Of a stretch of 64,000 bases of DNA, positions 47,101 to 58,065 are shown one piece after another. The notes beneath the pieces were generated by a model, which did not search any database, had not been told where the DNA came from, and was given only the letters and a program-made list of their open reading frames with translations. Where the stretch lies: NCBI RefSeq assembly GCF_964355755.1, contig NC_092680.1:9339001-9403000 (forward strand), in the 5' to 3' direction. Source of the stretch: Antedon mediterranea. Lineage: Eukaryota; Echinodermata; Crinoidea; Comatulida; Antedonidae. The position numbers and the translations under genes are program-made. How positions within the stretch are numbered: the stretch's first letter is position 1; each line of letters opens with the position of its first letter.

Positions 47101-48712
47101 TAAACTCATTACAGTTTCATAAAAAATAATTAAATTATGTAATGTAAAATGTTATAGTAAAGTATAAATACACCACCAACAATATAGGCCTAAAACTAAA
47201 ATCATACAGTAGATATAAACGTGGTCTATTTAAATAGAGAAGACGTAATGAATACCTGTTCCCAATGTCTTATAAACCGAACTAAACGAGACAGTCGAAG
47301 TAGTCGAAGCAAACTAAGTAATTTAGCCATACGCAGGAATCTGAGAGCACGTGATGCTTTATAAATGCTCTCGTTGCCTCCTCCCATCAGCAAAATAATG
47401 TAGTCCATTGGCAAGGATGACACCAAGTCCAAGAAAAACCAGCTTTTTAGATAATGTTTAGCTATTTTCTTTGGATCTAAGATTACCTACAAGAAAGATT
47501 GTGTTACAATAATAGTAATTATATTATTATATAATGCAATAGTGCAATAGTAATAATATAAAATTGTAAGTAATTATGCGCCAATCTATAAATTAGTATA
47601 TTTGAATAAACAGACATGCGGATCAAGGATTTTTTTTTAACGGAGAGCGCTCATGAATACATAATTCCATTTAGCTGTCAAAAGGGGAGAACACGCTCCC
47701 ACTGCGATATGCCTTGATCCTACCTTTACCTACCAGTTCATTTCCGTCATGATTTAGAATTCCTGTCCTAAAATTAAAGAATATATCAGTGATAAAAAGA
47801 GTATCTGATACGCAGTTAATGACGATCCACTGTAGTCCAATCTCCTCTTGCTTGAAAAACGTAATGCTGACAGGAATCGTTATCAGGTTAATAATCAAGA
47901 TAGCGATCATCAGGAAGTCCCAATACACCCTGTTAAAGGCAAAGTAAATATAATTAAATTTATAGGATAAAAAGGCTTATCAATCAATCTATACCAAACA
48001 TTTACTTCTTTCTTATTATGAATAAAACGATAAAAATTACTTTAAATTATTTCAAATAGCCTAAGTTAAATTTCTTTTTCCCATTAACGATCATTCATTC
48101 CTTCGTTCGATCGTTCATGTAGGCCTATTCACAAAATGGTCTTTCAATAATATTCGTTTTTAGAAACGTGGTCTATAACTGTAGGTTTATTATAATTAGA
48201 CAGTCAAGTGGATGTGATTACCTAAGGTTGCTACATGGATGTATCACTAGTGAACCAATGGCCTGTAGTCGTTTCTTCTCCATTTTAATCCCCTTCTGGC
48301 TTCCAAATAGTTTCATCGACAACCTATTATCTGTCGGCTGCAGCATGGTACGGATTCGTTTCTTTAAGAAATTTGTATCTGCTTGTTGCTCATTGTGTTC
48401 ACACATTTCCGATTTGGCACGGGGAACTCCGAATAAAGATATACTTTCCTGTACAAGCAGTTTAATATTATTTAGACGCTCTTGATTTGGTTTGGGTCCT
48501 GATGGTGATACGTTTCTTTTAGAAGATTCGTCACTGAAGTTTACTCTTACTTGAGTGCTTCCCATGTCGTGCGATGGTAAACCAGCATCTTCGGCGGTAG
48601 ACGCTTTATCAACATCGACGGTTTCAAATGTTTGGGGATTTAACCCACTTGTGTCATCCGCCATTGCAGCTAGGCCTACCTCTATACCTGGACTTACTTT
48701 GTTAGTAATCAT
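44194..48712 (-). CDS. HCN-type hyperpolarization-activated cyclic-nucleotide-gated channel
   Basis: The nine exons, in transcript order, are 48712-48222, 47929-47734, 47486-47256, 47088-46939, 46651-46433, 46151-46005, 45463-45220, 44835-44580 and 44269-44194. They total 2010 nt, 669 aa, frame continuous, with an in-frame stop just upstream of the ATG. In order: the HCN domain ([20 protein letters not shown]), S1 ([15 protein letters not shown]), S2-S3, an S4 with regular Arg/Lys ([19 protein letters not shown]), S5, the pore with CIGYGRFPP (377-385), S6, the C-linker ([18 protein letters not shown]) and the cyclic-nucleotide-binding domain ([20 protein letters not shown]). CIGYG, the long positive S4 and RAETYC identify HCN over CNG or EAG. 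The last exon, a 25-codon acidic tail, is the least certain; without it the frame stops at 44576. Residue 570 is Val where vertebrate HCNs have a cAMP-contacting Thr. The role is Na+/K+ pacemaker current at the plasma membrane. Confidence 0.92.
45590..45910. other. GC-richer block in HCN intron 6
   Basis: A segment between exons 6 and 7 is visibly richer in G and C than the surroundings (ccctcccccgggggtctggc, gtgcccccggtctagac, cagggggtacccggcag). It contains a thrice-repeated theme ggtacctcactcatctat, ggtatctctctcatctaacc, ggtacctagctcatctaacc, spaced by about 145 bases. It is probably a degraded tandem repeat; no reading frame is seen. Confidence 0.45.
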
Positions 48713-49323
48713 TCTGTATTGTTATCTGAAACTTGTATAAAAGCAGCATTTCTCGTCCGTGTTGTTCTCGGTGAGAAGCGCCAGAAGACAATCCGTTGTA
48801 TCGTTCACATGGCAACAACGCACAAAATGCAGTTGTAGCGTGGGTACGCGTTACTATGTGTTACCTAATAATATGATGCTGCTCTAGTCTTCCCTGCGCG
48901 CGCAAGATATAGTGCAATAAGTACGCACTAACTACTAAACTTTGAGTAGCAGTTTATGGTATAGATTAGATGATCGCAGTTACAGTAATTAAAAAACATT
49001 TATTACTTTAATAAACGACTAATAATAATTACTTTTTCAAAAACCAACCTGATATAGGCTTAAATGTGTATAAATGTTTAGATAACCCGAAAAGATTATA
49101 CTGCATAGCCTAAAACAAAGAAATACAAACTTATTTAAATAAACTTATATATCCTAATAATATCAATAATAATAATAGTAACGATATTAATTTTATTATG
49201 GGACGTTTATAATAATAGACGCCGCCCTCCCCATAACAATTGGTACGTACATTGCCTGTTGGCCAGTTTCCACACAGCAGTCCTATTTGGTAAAACGGTT
49301 GTGTCTAGTAATAACAAATCGAA
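48713..49323. promoter_or_regulatory. Intergenic region between divergent HCN and HYKK starts
   Basis: The two start codons are 611 bases apart and point away from each other, so both promoters and 5' UTRs, or further non-coding exons, must sit here or overlap. A CG-containing cluster (ctgcgcgcgcaag) is at about 48893-48905. No TATA box can be assigned. The function is inferred from position only. Confidence 0.35.
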
Positions 49324-52300
49324 ATGGAAACAGTGGGTAAGTCCTCTTTAATGATATTCAGTGATTAAAATGCTAATAACATAACCTAGTTGTCGGCAGT
49401 TTCGGAATATAAATATAAATGGCTCTGTTATTGAAATCGTAAATAATTACAAATACCAGGGGTATTACCATTGACAATGAATTAAATTGGGCTGAACAAT
49501 GTAGAAATACTATACGGAAAGGAAATGTGCCACTGTTCTTTCTTAGGAAACTTTAGGACTTTAAATTTAGGACAAGTCAATATTAAATTTGTTCTACTCA
49601 TAAGTGGTTGAAAGTCTCATCGCTTTCTGCTGTGTAGTATGGTATGGAAAATGTAAAGAAGAGGATAAAATGTCTACTCAACGTATCGTAAAGAAATGTG
49701 GACTAATCACAGAAATGAATTATTCGCTGAAGGAAATATGTCATAAATGTATGTAAAACCACTAATATATTCAGAAAGACACGCAAAACATGCACTATAT
49801 AGTAAGACCCAGCGAAGTGTCCCCTTATAATAGTGTGCATTCGGGGTTACCATAGTGTCAAATGAAATATATTACCCCTGATGTGTTTGGTACTTGCCTA
49901 ATAACTCTCGACTCTAGAATGAATGTGCATAACCAGGAAGAAATTTTTCCTAGACATTTGCAACTATAGGCTAATTGATTTCCTTTTGGAAACGCCGGGA
50001 CCACAATCATAACCTTATTAGTACCTATATGTATGATGAAGAGGAAATACTTTAATGTTTTGAAACTCCCAGTGAGCTTACAAGCACTTGAATTGAATGC
50101 ATTACACTGATTCAATTGAAATCATCTTGATTGGATAAAAATGACATCATATGATTCCACATTGTACTCCATACCAACAACATGTTGCAACTGAAAAGAA
50201 CAGTTTTAGTTTTATTTAAAAAATAACATACCAACAATTTTTCACTATTTAAAAAGATGAGAAATCACCTAGAAAAGAAATGTTTTGGTGAAAAAATAGA
50301 ATTAAATTAAGCTAAGTGGAGTTAACAAAAGGATGGATATACTGTAAAGTATTGTAAATACAATTTTGTTATGTTTAACAGTAGAGATTGATTATTGCAT
50401 TGTTGTTCATCATGGTTAATTAAATACGTTTAATTGAACATTATTTAGAACCGTTGTTTCGAGGCAAAATGGAAGAGTGGGATCCATTAACTAATACAAA
50501 CTGAATAACAAAAAAATGTAGGCTTACAACCACATATTTATTTTATATACAGTAGAACTGTGGATACTTTCGAGACCAAAGAACGTGTCCACTGAATAAT
50601 CTTAAATTGAAGATTGAATAAGCTACTGCTACTGGATGTCTCCTTAATATGTTTTTACTTTTACTCTATTGACATCTGGAATGGTTATTTAATTGATGTA
50701 GGCCTACCGGTTATTTAATTTATTACATTTTGAATATTTCAGTCATGTGCATAAGTACATTAAAATAAAATAGAATATCGATTATAAATATGTACTGCAT
50801 TGCAACCGCTATTAAGGTGACAAAGTGTCCCCTTAATAAGGATGTCTTCTATTATTATGGTATAAAACAAATATTTGGCCCTCGTCTCTTGATAGGGAGT
50901 ACTATATGTAGGAGTATCTCAAGGCTGTGTAATATCACCTGTGTTGTATTCCCCTTTTCACTTCTGACTTTAGGTCACCAAATGAGTCATGTTCTGTGAT
51001 TAAATATGCAGACGATACTGTTATCACAGGATACATTTCAGGTGATAAACATGATAATGAATATGACTACCGTAAATTGATATCAGATTTTGTAAATTGG
51101 AGCAAATTTAATAATTTAAAGTTAAATGTTGGTAAAACTAAGGAGATGGTCGTAGACTTTAGAGTAAAGAAAGATCCTATTATTCCAGTTCTGATTGATG
51201 GTAACGAAGAGTAGAAGAATATAAATACTTAGGTTTTGTCATGGACCACAAACTATCGTGGGAAACCAATACGAATAGAATAGTTAAAAGAGCCAATCAA
51301 AGAATGTTTATACTTCGCAAAATGAAATCACTTTAATTAGTATTGATAGCTCCCTGTTAAAATTGTTTTATACCACCATGATCCAAAGTATTATGTCTTT
51401 CTGTTTGATATGCAATTATGAAAATATTAATAAAAAAGATAAAAAGAAATTGAATCGCATTACAAAGAAAGCTGAATATATTGTTAAAGATCCGTTGGTG
51501 CAGTTAGATGAAATATACATAGATTGGATAGTGAAGGCAGCCCTTAGCAAATACTTTATTATCAAACGCAATGGTATAGAATACATGTTCCAATAACTAA
51601 GACAAACAGATCGAGACATGCCTTTGTTGCAAATGCTATATTCATATAATTAATTCACGTCACCATCGATAAAATGTTATGTAATACAAGACTATGTAAA
51701 CAATGAAACTTTTAAAACGTAATTTTTTTCAATTTATAAATGTTTTTATATTTTTAATATGTTTAAACGTTTTTAACATTTTTAGCCTATTTGAAATTTT
51801 AGCAATTTATAAATTGTAAGGGTTTTAGGAACATTCTAATGGTTTGAATCCTTTTAAAGCTGTTTTTAATCCTTTTAAAGCTGTTTTAAACTATTTTAAT
51901 ATCCTGAATCCTATTCAATTTTAATACCTAGTCATTTTTAAACCGTGTTTCATAACTTATATTTTTTGTGCAATTATGTGTGTGTACATAATATATTATA
52001 TTGTATATCTATTTTTTTTTTGTACTAATAATTGTCAATCTTCAAGAAGAATTTTTTTTGTTATTTTATGATGATGATGGACAAATAAAGCATTTCAGTA
52101 TTCAGTATTCAGTATATACTAAGGGATGTCTTAAAATGGTTCTACTAAATTGCCTGGGTATAACATATAAGTGTAAATACCCAACGATAGTTTAAAATAT
52201 CCCAGTCAAATGAGTTCATTTTGATACCCCTCGTGCAATAGCAGACGTTTGTATAAAAAATGTATGTTTGTATAAAGTAATCAGTTTAACAATCAGTGAC

Positions 52301-54466
52301 TAATGGTATTCATGAACTTCTCGCTTGAATCGTACTTTATTCCAGGTATTAGTGAGAAACCAATAGCAAGGGACGAAGACATACAAGGGATCTTAAGTGA
52401 TTTGTACGAACTTGATGCAGCAGTCATTAAATCACAAGAGAGTTACAATGACCAGGTCTTTTACATTTCAACACAGACCTCTCCGGAACAGGAGTACATA
52501 TTAAGAGTGTTCAACCACACAGATTCTAAGAAGGCAGAATTAACTGAGATTATTGATGTGTTGGTGTGGTTGAATCAACAAGGTGTCAACTGTCCAAAAC
52601 CACTGAAAAACAAGTATGGTGATTACGTGTTTATGAAAAAATTGTCTAATAAAAAAAATGGTAGGAAAGGTTTCTTTTATTGTTACTGAGACAGATATGT
52701 TAAAAATATATTTTCCCCTGTAAAATGATAAATAATTGTTTATTAAAATTTCATCCAGACATTTAAATACCAGACACATAATAGAATTGTGTGTGTGATA
52801 AAGTGTAACTGATTAAAATATTCTCATCGACCAAGTTAAATTTAAACATAGACACAGAGAAGTATAATGTATACTAAATGTATACAGTACATCTTATAAG
52901 CAGTTACATTTTGTGTTAAAAGATTATTATTAATATTAAAAAAAGATTTTGATGATTTGATTTTCAGGAGTATTCATCCATGGGACGTATGCTGTTTGTC
53001 TCTACAACTTTGTTAAAGGAATTAAACTTATGAATGTAGAATCTACTGATGACGTAATCTATAAAGCTGGACAGTATCTTGCTCAACTGCAGATTACCCT
53101 TAAGGTTGATTTGCTCACAAATATTAACATTTTCTTCTTGTAAAACTCATAAAATTACAATCTAAATTCCTCTACCGTCTCTGTTGTGCTTAGCTTACCT
53201 GGATAAAACCATGGCAACAATGCTTCTTATTACCACTACTCAGAAGTGGGAGATTCCATAGCAATTGTCATAGATAAAGGGAATGCTCCTCCTACTTATA
53301 TTACAATGATCTTTAAGAAGGAGTTGCTAATTATTATCGTAATCTAAGTTAGTAGGATGAACCAATTGTCATTATCTATAAGCAGGAGGAGATTATTTTA
53401 AATCATGTTTATTTAATTATACTTTTTTTTAAATTTGTATCTCAGGGTGTAGAATTTCCGCTTACAAAACAAGTCGATTTCTATTGGAACTTTGATTGCA
53501 TTAGAGATATATTAAGAGACAACATTTTCCATGAATATGTTAGACATTCTGATAAAAGAGAGCTCATAACTAAGACATTCAACATGTTTGTGAGTGATGT
53601 TGACTCACGGAAATCAGAATTTGAAAAAGGTGTGTCATTTTAAATAATGAAATTAATCTTAACCGTTAGTAAATATATTGCTCTAGAGTTTTAGCGGGTA
53701 AGAAAAACATTAACTCACGGAGCCGCTGCGTATGTGGTTTAATCATGAAATTAAATATTGTCCTTGCATCATATATACAATAATTAATATTCATGCAAAA
53801 AAAAATGCAGTAAAAGCCCTATTAAATGGACACAGTTTACGGGACCCAACAAAGTGGTCGTAGGGCTACGTTTCACAGAAAAGTGTCTTATTATGGGATA
53901 GGAAGGTTCACTGAGGGGGGATTTCCCAGTGTTACTTTATTGAAAAGCAAAAAGAAGTAATATTTGTTTCTGTTATTAATTTTGTTTATATTTCAGGTCT
54001 TGTTCATTCTGATTATAATGAAAGCAACATTCTTGTGGAAAGTTTTCCAAATTCAGTTAATGGAACATCAAAGACATTTATTGTAGGAATCATTGACTTC
54101 TTTGATCTTTGTTACAATCCACTTGTTTATGACGTTGCTATAGGCCTTCTGTACATGATGTTGATGCGCCCTCAAGATATGCTGACTGCAGGGGGACACT
54201 TCTTAGCAGGTTATCAAAGCAAAAGGTGTTTAAAAGACATTGAGAAAGAAGCGATCATTAAGACAACATCAGCCAGGCTGGCTCAGTCTTTAGTGTCAGG
54301 ACTGGTCTCGTTCTCCAAAGACCCAGAGAATGTCTATCTTTTGAAAACACAGACGTCTGGCTGGGACTGCCTTAGTATGCTGTCAAATACACCGGAACAA
54401 GATATTTGGAAGACATGGGATAGTTTATTGAATGAGTATGATCAATACACAAATAATGAAACTTGA
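49324..54466 (+). CDS. HYKK: Hydroxylysine kinase-like (aminoglycoside-phosphotransferase fold)
   Basis: Exons are 49324-49336, 52346-52660, 52968-53104, 53446-53629 and 53997-54466. They total 1119 nt, 372 aa, essentially the length of human HYKK (373 aa), with consistent phases. Exon 1 encodes only METV plus one base. Exon 2 starts GISEKPIARDEDIQGILSDL and contains the ATP-binding-lobe strand text QEYILRVFNH. Exon 5 holds the catalytic loop HSDYNESNIL (Asp222, Asn227) and the metal-binding IIDFFD, then the HYKK-like GGHFLAGYQS and NVYLLKTQTSGWDCL. The usual HGD is HSD here. The exon 3 donor (aag/gttgat) is weak. By family knowledge the enzyme phosphorylates 5-hydroxylysine with GTP in lysine/collagen breakdown. 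Intron 1 (3 kb) is full of retrotransposon debris. It is divergent from HCN. Confidence 0.88.
49440..49850 (+). pseudogene. Degenerate non-LTR reverse-transcriptase fragment
   Basis: Translation with frame changes gives YQGITIDNELNWAEQCRNTI, then RKGNVPLFFLRKL and later FCCV-type and WYG-type text followed by STQRIVKKCG. This is the post-RT region of Rex1/CR1-like elements. Stops and single-base shifts occur near 49555 and 49610-49640, so it is dead. It lies in intron 1 of HYKK in sense orientation. Confidence 0.65.
50911..51640 (+). pseudogene. Degenerate non-LTR reverse transcriptase with YADD motif
   Basis: The first segment (50911 on) reads GVSQGCVISPVLYS, the RT block preceding the catalytic box. 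After a shift the frame 50996-51214 reads IKYADDTVITGYISG and KLNVGKTKEMVVDF. After another shift, from about 51209, it reads VEEYKYLGFVMDHKLSWE. The last segment (51363-51596) reads KKLNRITKKAEYIVKDPL. At least three frame breaks show it is inactive. It is the same superfamily as the 49440-49850 fragment and probably a separate insertion, because the post-RT regions overlap in content. It lies in HYKK intron 1. Confidence 0.8.
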
Positions 54467-54819
54467 AAACTTAGCAAACGGTATGAGAGACTACATCATG
54501 TAAAGCAAAGTGTTTTAACACTACTACTAACCCTTTTAGGGAGTTACCTAAATAAGGAGACACTTGGTGTGGTCAGGAGCGAACTTTCAAAATTTGCCTT
54601 TGTGCTTTTGAGAGATTTATTTGCATTATAATGTACTGCTTATACTTTGTTTTAAATGTGTTTTTTTGGTTAATGTATAATTCATTCTAATATCCAATTA
54701 CAATAGTTTATAAGAAATGTTTTAACTACCAGTTTAGGCCTACTACTTTCAGATTCTAAATTATGTATAAACTATTACAATTGACACTTTTATAGTTTCT
54801 TTTTTGTCTTTATTTCCAA
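54467..54819. other. 3' flank of HYKK, no gene
   Basis: This is AT-rich sequence that probably includes the 3' UTR. A degraded copy of the aaggggacac-type word occurs at about 54550, and a clearer one (ccaattaaggggacac) at 54826-54842. Confidence 0.5.
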
Positions 54820-54849
54820 AAACCCCAATTAAGGGGACACTTCCGTTCT

Positions 54850-55265
54850 TGTTTATTGTCCCAATAATGTCCCCGAATTGGGAATCGACGACAAGCAATA
54901 GACTAGCTTTTGACACATAGTTCGTTGTTAATATACAAGTGGGGAATCCCCTTTTAGGACGCGGTACCAACTACGACGCTATTTTTCTGTAGTTTGCAAA
55001 TGAATGTGTAACTTGACTGAAAAACCGCGAACTTCCATCCCAAATTACACGCATCGCTATGTTGTTGTTTAGGCCTTTATGGTTCGGGAGAACCCCTTGA
55101 CGTTAGCATTGAACGCAAATGTGTTTACCGGCGGAAAAAGTAACTGACACGATCGTTTTTCCAATTGCGAACGCGCTATTATTAGAGTGTCATTTCCGGC
55201 CAACTAGTGCCATTTATATTTACGTGCGAGAGTACCATTTCCAGCCAGGGTTGTCATTGCCATTA
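54850..55265. repeat. Dispersed repeat, inverse of 43180-43640
   Basis: Words gttaatatacaagtggggaa, tccccttttaggacg, gaacgcaaatgtgtttaccg, attattagagtgtcatttcc and acgtgcgagagtaccatttc are the complement of the text at 43200-43620. The two copies are inverted relative to each other, about 11 kb apart, and enclose HCN and HYKK. Confidence 0.7.
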
Positions 55266-55319
55266 CCATGGGTAATTTGTGCATTTTTTATTGAGGCTGC
55301 GGGTGGCAAAATGCCTATG

Positions 55320-56160
55320 GCACTGTCACACCAAAATCAGTCCGGGCAAAAATCGGTCCGGGGGACCATTTATTCCAAAACCTGTCTGGTCGGACCAATT
55401 TTGGCCGCTAAAACTGGTCCGGCCTGGATAAAATCGGTCCGGCAGTAGGCCTTTTTTGGCCGATCATGGTATGGCCCGGTCTTACAAATATATGTTAGTC
55501 ATAATGTATCATTTAAAAAAAACCATGATCAGTCATTATATTGAAAACTACGGGGTTTTAGTTGTTATTTTAATATTATAAATTAAGCCTGTTTTTTATC
55601 TACATTATTAGTAGCAAATCATCAATAATTAGTACTTAAGTTGTTAGGCCTTTTGTGTAGGAATGTATCTCTGGCTGTTATTAATCCATTTTTGTTTTTT
55701 TTGTTTTAACATCTTAGTTTCCCCATGATGTTAAAAAGAATTTAATGTATTACTTATTTATGGTTAATCAATCAATATATCAATTCAATACAATTATTAT
55801 AAAACAATTATCTAATATTGATTAGGCTGAGGAAGAAAAAATGTCTCAATCATAACATAAAATCTAGCTGGCAATACTAGCGTCTCATACCCGTTGATGT
55901 GAGTGTGTGGCAGGCTGATATGTAGTGAAAATACATTTATTTATAGTATTTATTCGACAAGATAACTTTCTTATATATATTTTTCTAGTCATTAAAAACT
56001 TAAAACAGCATCATAGGCATAGTGATTCAATTAAAATCGATAGAAGAAAAACCCGGACCGATTTTGGCAGTGATGAACTGTTTTTGGCCACAAATTTAGA
56101 GCCAAAACAATATGTCCGGCCGGACCGATTTTGGCCTGGGCCATATTTGTCGTGACACTC
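55320..56160. mobile_element. TIR element with ggaccgattttgg-type ends
   Basis: The left end reads cactgtcacaccaaaatcag with aaaaatcggtccggg repeats (55320-55445). The right end reads gtccggccggaccgattttg and closes catatttgtcgtgacact (56160). Multiple aaaatcggtccgg words in each arm make the arms internally repetitive. The core is AT-rich without a transposase. Confidence 0.65.
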
Positions 56161-56218
56161 ATTAATAGAGATTACTATAACGATAGTGATTATGTATGCA
56201 TCATGACTATGTATTAAT

Positions 56219-56405
56219 ATGACGGTAGAAATTAACTTAACCGTCTCAATATCTTTCAAAATAAAATACAAACAATATTTATTTCATTAAAAAAAATATT
56301 TAAAGGAAATCCGCAGAGTTTCGCATCCAGGCTAGCGCTTAAAGTTCAAACAGAGAGCATTTAAGGCCTACCCGTTACACCACAAATTACATGACTGAGC
56401 AGCTG
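56219..56405. repeat. Dispersed repeat, inverse of 15868-16082
   Basis: It shares gacggtagaaattaactta, cgtctcaatatcttt, ccgcagagttt, caggctagcgctta and catgactgagcagctg with the complement of 15868-16082. No coding content. Confidence 0.7.
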
Positions 56406-56407
56406 AT

Positions 56408-57207
56408 CAAAGAATATAATTATATCACAAGAATGAGTGATTCGCGATTTTCCCTGTAACAGTAATATTGTCCATGTGGTAGGCCGGGCGCCGCCATAAG
56501 TGAGGGTGTATCTCGGATGTAGGCATATACATTACTTTTTGTGACGGTTACATTATGGACCACCGGTAGTATTTTCATAATAAAAAATGTTATCAACTAC
56601 ATGCCAACATCATGTTAAATGCTGTTTGGATATTTAATTGTTCGTTTCATGCAATTTATTTAGTAAAAACTGCCGTATAAACAGTTCGCTTCATCAACCG
56701 GGCGCGCTACGAGGCTACCGGGCGTTTTGGTGTTTACGCGTTTTTACAAATGATACTAGTTTAATAATATTCCTATATTTAACTTGGTTCTGGTAAAACA
56801 AATAAATGTTAATAAAATTTAACATTATATCCTATTAATAACATGTATTTTATACTAATTTATATCATAAAAACTATACTTAATTACGGGCGTAGAGTAG
56901 TCCGCGGCAATGGTAAAGAATATGCCGTGCCGAGTAACGTTTCGTTCGTTGGTTTTTGTGAACTAATTTAGCAGCATGTTTAGTAAATAATTGTCTGTAA
57001 AAGTGAATGTACACTAGTTTGTTAATAAATATGTAATATAAAATGGTTTACAATTGCAAAATATATTATCATAATTCTATTTAGTGTGACATGTATAATA
57101 TCTATTAAATCAAGTCTTATTTAGTCTGTATACATCCGCCCTTATCTGTTACAAATTTCTCATGCAAAAATCGCGGAATACTCATTCTTGTGATATATAT
57201 TTTTTGT
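56408..57207 (+). mobile_element. MITE, copy B, complete
   Basis: The start (tatatcacaagaatgagtga, then ttcgcgattttccc) and the end (aaaaatcgcggaatactcat, then tcttgtgatatat) are inverse copies. The body is nearly identical to 3438-4165. At 800 bases it defines the full length of the family. No transposase. A SINE head starts 14 bases further on. Confidence 0.85.
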
Positions 57208-57220
57208 TTATATCTAAGAT

Positions 57221-57293
57221 GACCGGATAGCTCAGTCGGCTGAGAATCGTCGTGTTGTTAACACTGTCATGGGTTCGAACCCCATGCTGGTCG
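57221..57293 (+). other. tRNA-like head of a SINE (pol III promoter boxes)
   Basis: It reads as a tRNA-shaped sequence: box A tagctcagtcgg, an anticodon-arm-like stretch, and box B gggttcgaacccc, closing with ctggtcg that can pair with gaccgg. It continues directly into SINE body text (tggtggaatagagttt), and the same head is on the SINE at 15428-15767. I therefore annotate it as an internal pol III promoter of a SINE and not as a tRNA gene. Confidence 0.75.
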
Positions 57294-57693
57294 TGCACTG
57301 GTGGAATAGAGTTTCAAGCTATGGAGCTACTGTGTTTGAGGTTCACAGAATTATACGTCCCCCTTTCGGTACTAGGACATTTTGCCGAATGTCATTTTGT
57401 CGACAGACATTTAGCCGACAGACATTTAGCCGACCGGACATTTAGCCGACAGTATATTTGATCGACAGGACATTTCGCCGAAGGAAATTTCGCCGACAAG
57501 ACATTTTGCCGACAACTATTTCGCCGACAGACAATTGGCCGACAGACAACTGGCCGACAAGACATTTCGCCGACAACACATTGTTTTAGATTGTTTATAA
57601 CATTTTTTCCTCCTTTTTATTGTGAGTCTCAAGTTTTAACTTTCTGTATTGTAACATTGTTATGTAATCATGTATTGTATGTTGATTATGACC

Positions 57694-57732
57694 GAATAAA
57701 TGAATGAATGAATGAATGAATGAATGAATGAA
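57694..57732. repeat. GAAT microsatellite
   Basis: About nine consecutive gaat units, inside the foldback element. Confidence 0.9.
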
Positions 57733-57909
57733 TATAAAACAAATAGGCCTATGATTTTCTTTTTTATTTTGTTGGGAATTCGTTGATCTGCCACTCAGAC
57801 GGTATAGGTATGAAAATTATAGCGTAGCCTATTTATTCGAATAAACGCCCGGATCGTTTATTGTTCGGGAGTCGTTCATTCGAGGGAGGCCTTGATATGA
57901 TATTATACA

Positions 57910-58065
57910 AATAATGAATGTTTATGAGTGTAATGGTACAAATAATGGCACGAGGTGAATGATGAAAGGTTATATCAACGAGGCAACGCCAAGTTGATAT
58001 AACCTTTCATCATTCACCAAGTGCCATTATTTGTACCATTACACGAATACAAAACATTCATTATT
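57910..58065. repeat. Near-perfect hairpin in the foldback core
   Basis: The left arm includes gtaatggtacaaataatggc and gaatgatgaaaggttatatc. The right arm carries gatataacctttcatcattc and gccattatttgtaccattac. The loop is about ten bases. A weaker relative of the arm (agtgcaatggttcaaataat) is near 14182. Confidence 0.85.

Noticed and set aside
48168-48485. Plus-strand frame of 105 codons
   Set aside because: It is antisense to exon 1 of the HCN gene, whose frame carries recognisable HCN-domain residues.
55119-56155. Frames of 109 and 76 codons near the ggaccgattttgg repeats
   Set aside because: They span boundaries between two different repeat families and encode no recognisable domain.
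57221-57293. Functional tRNA gene
   Set aside because: It runs without a break into SINE body sequence, the same head is attached to another SINE copy at 15428-15767, and the acceptor stem is imperfect.
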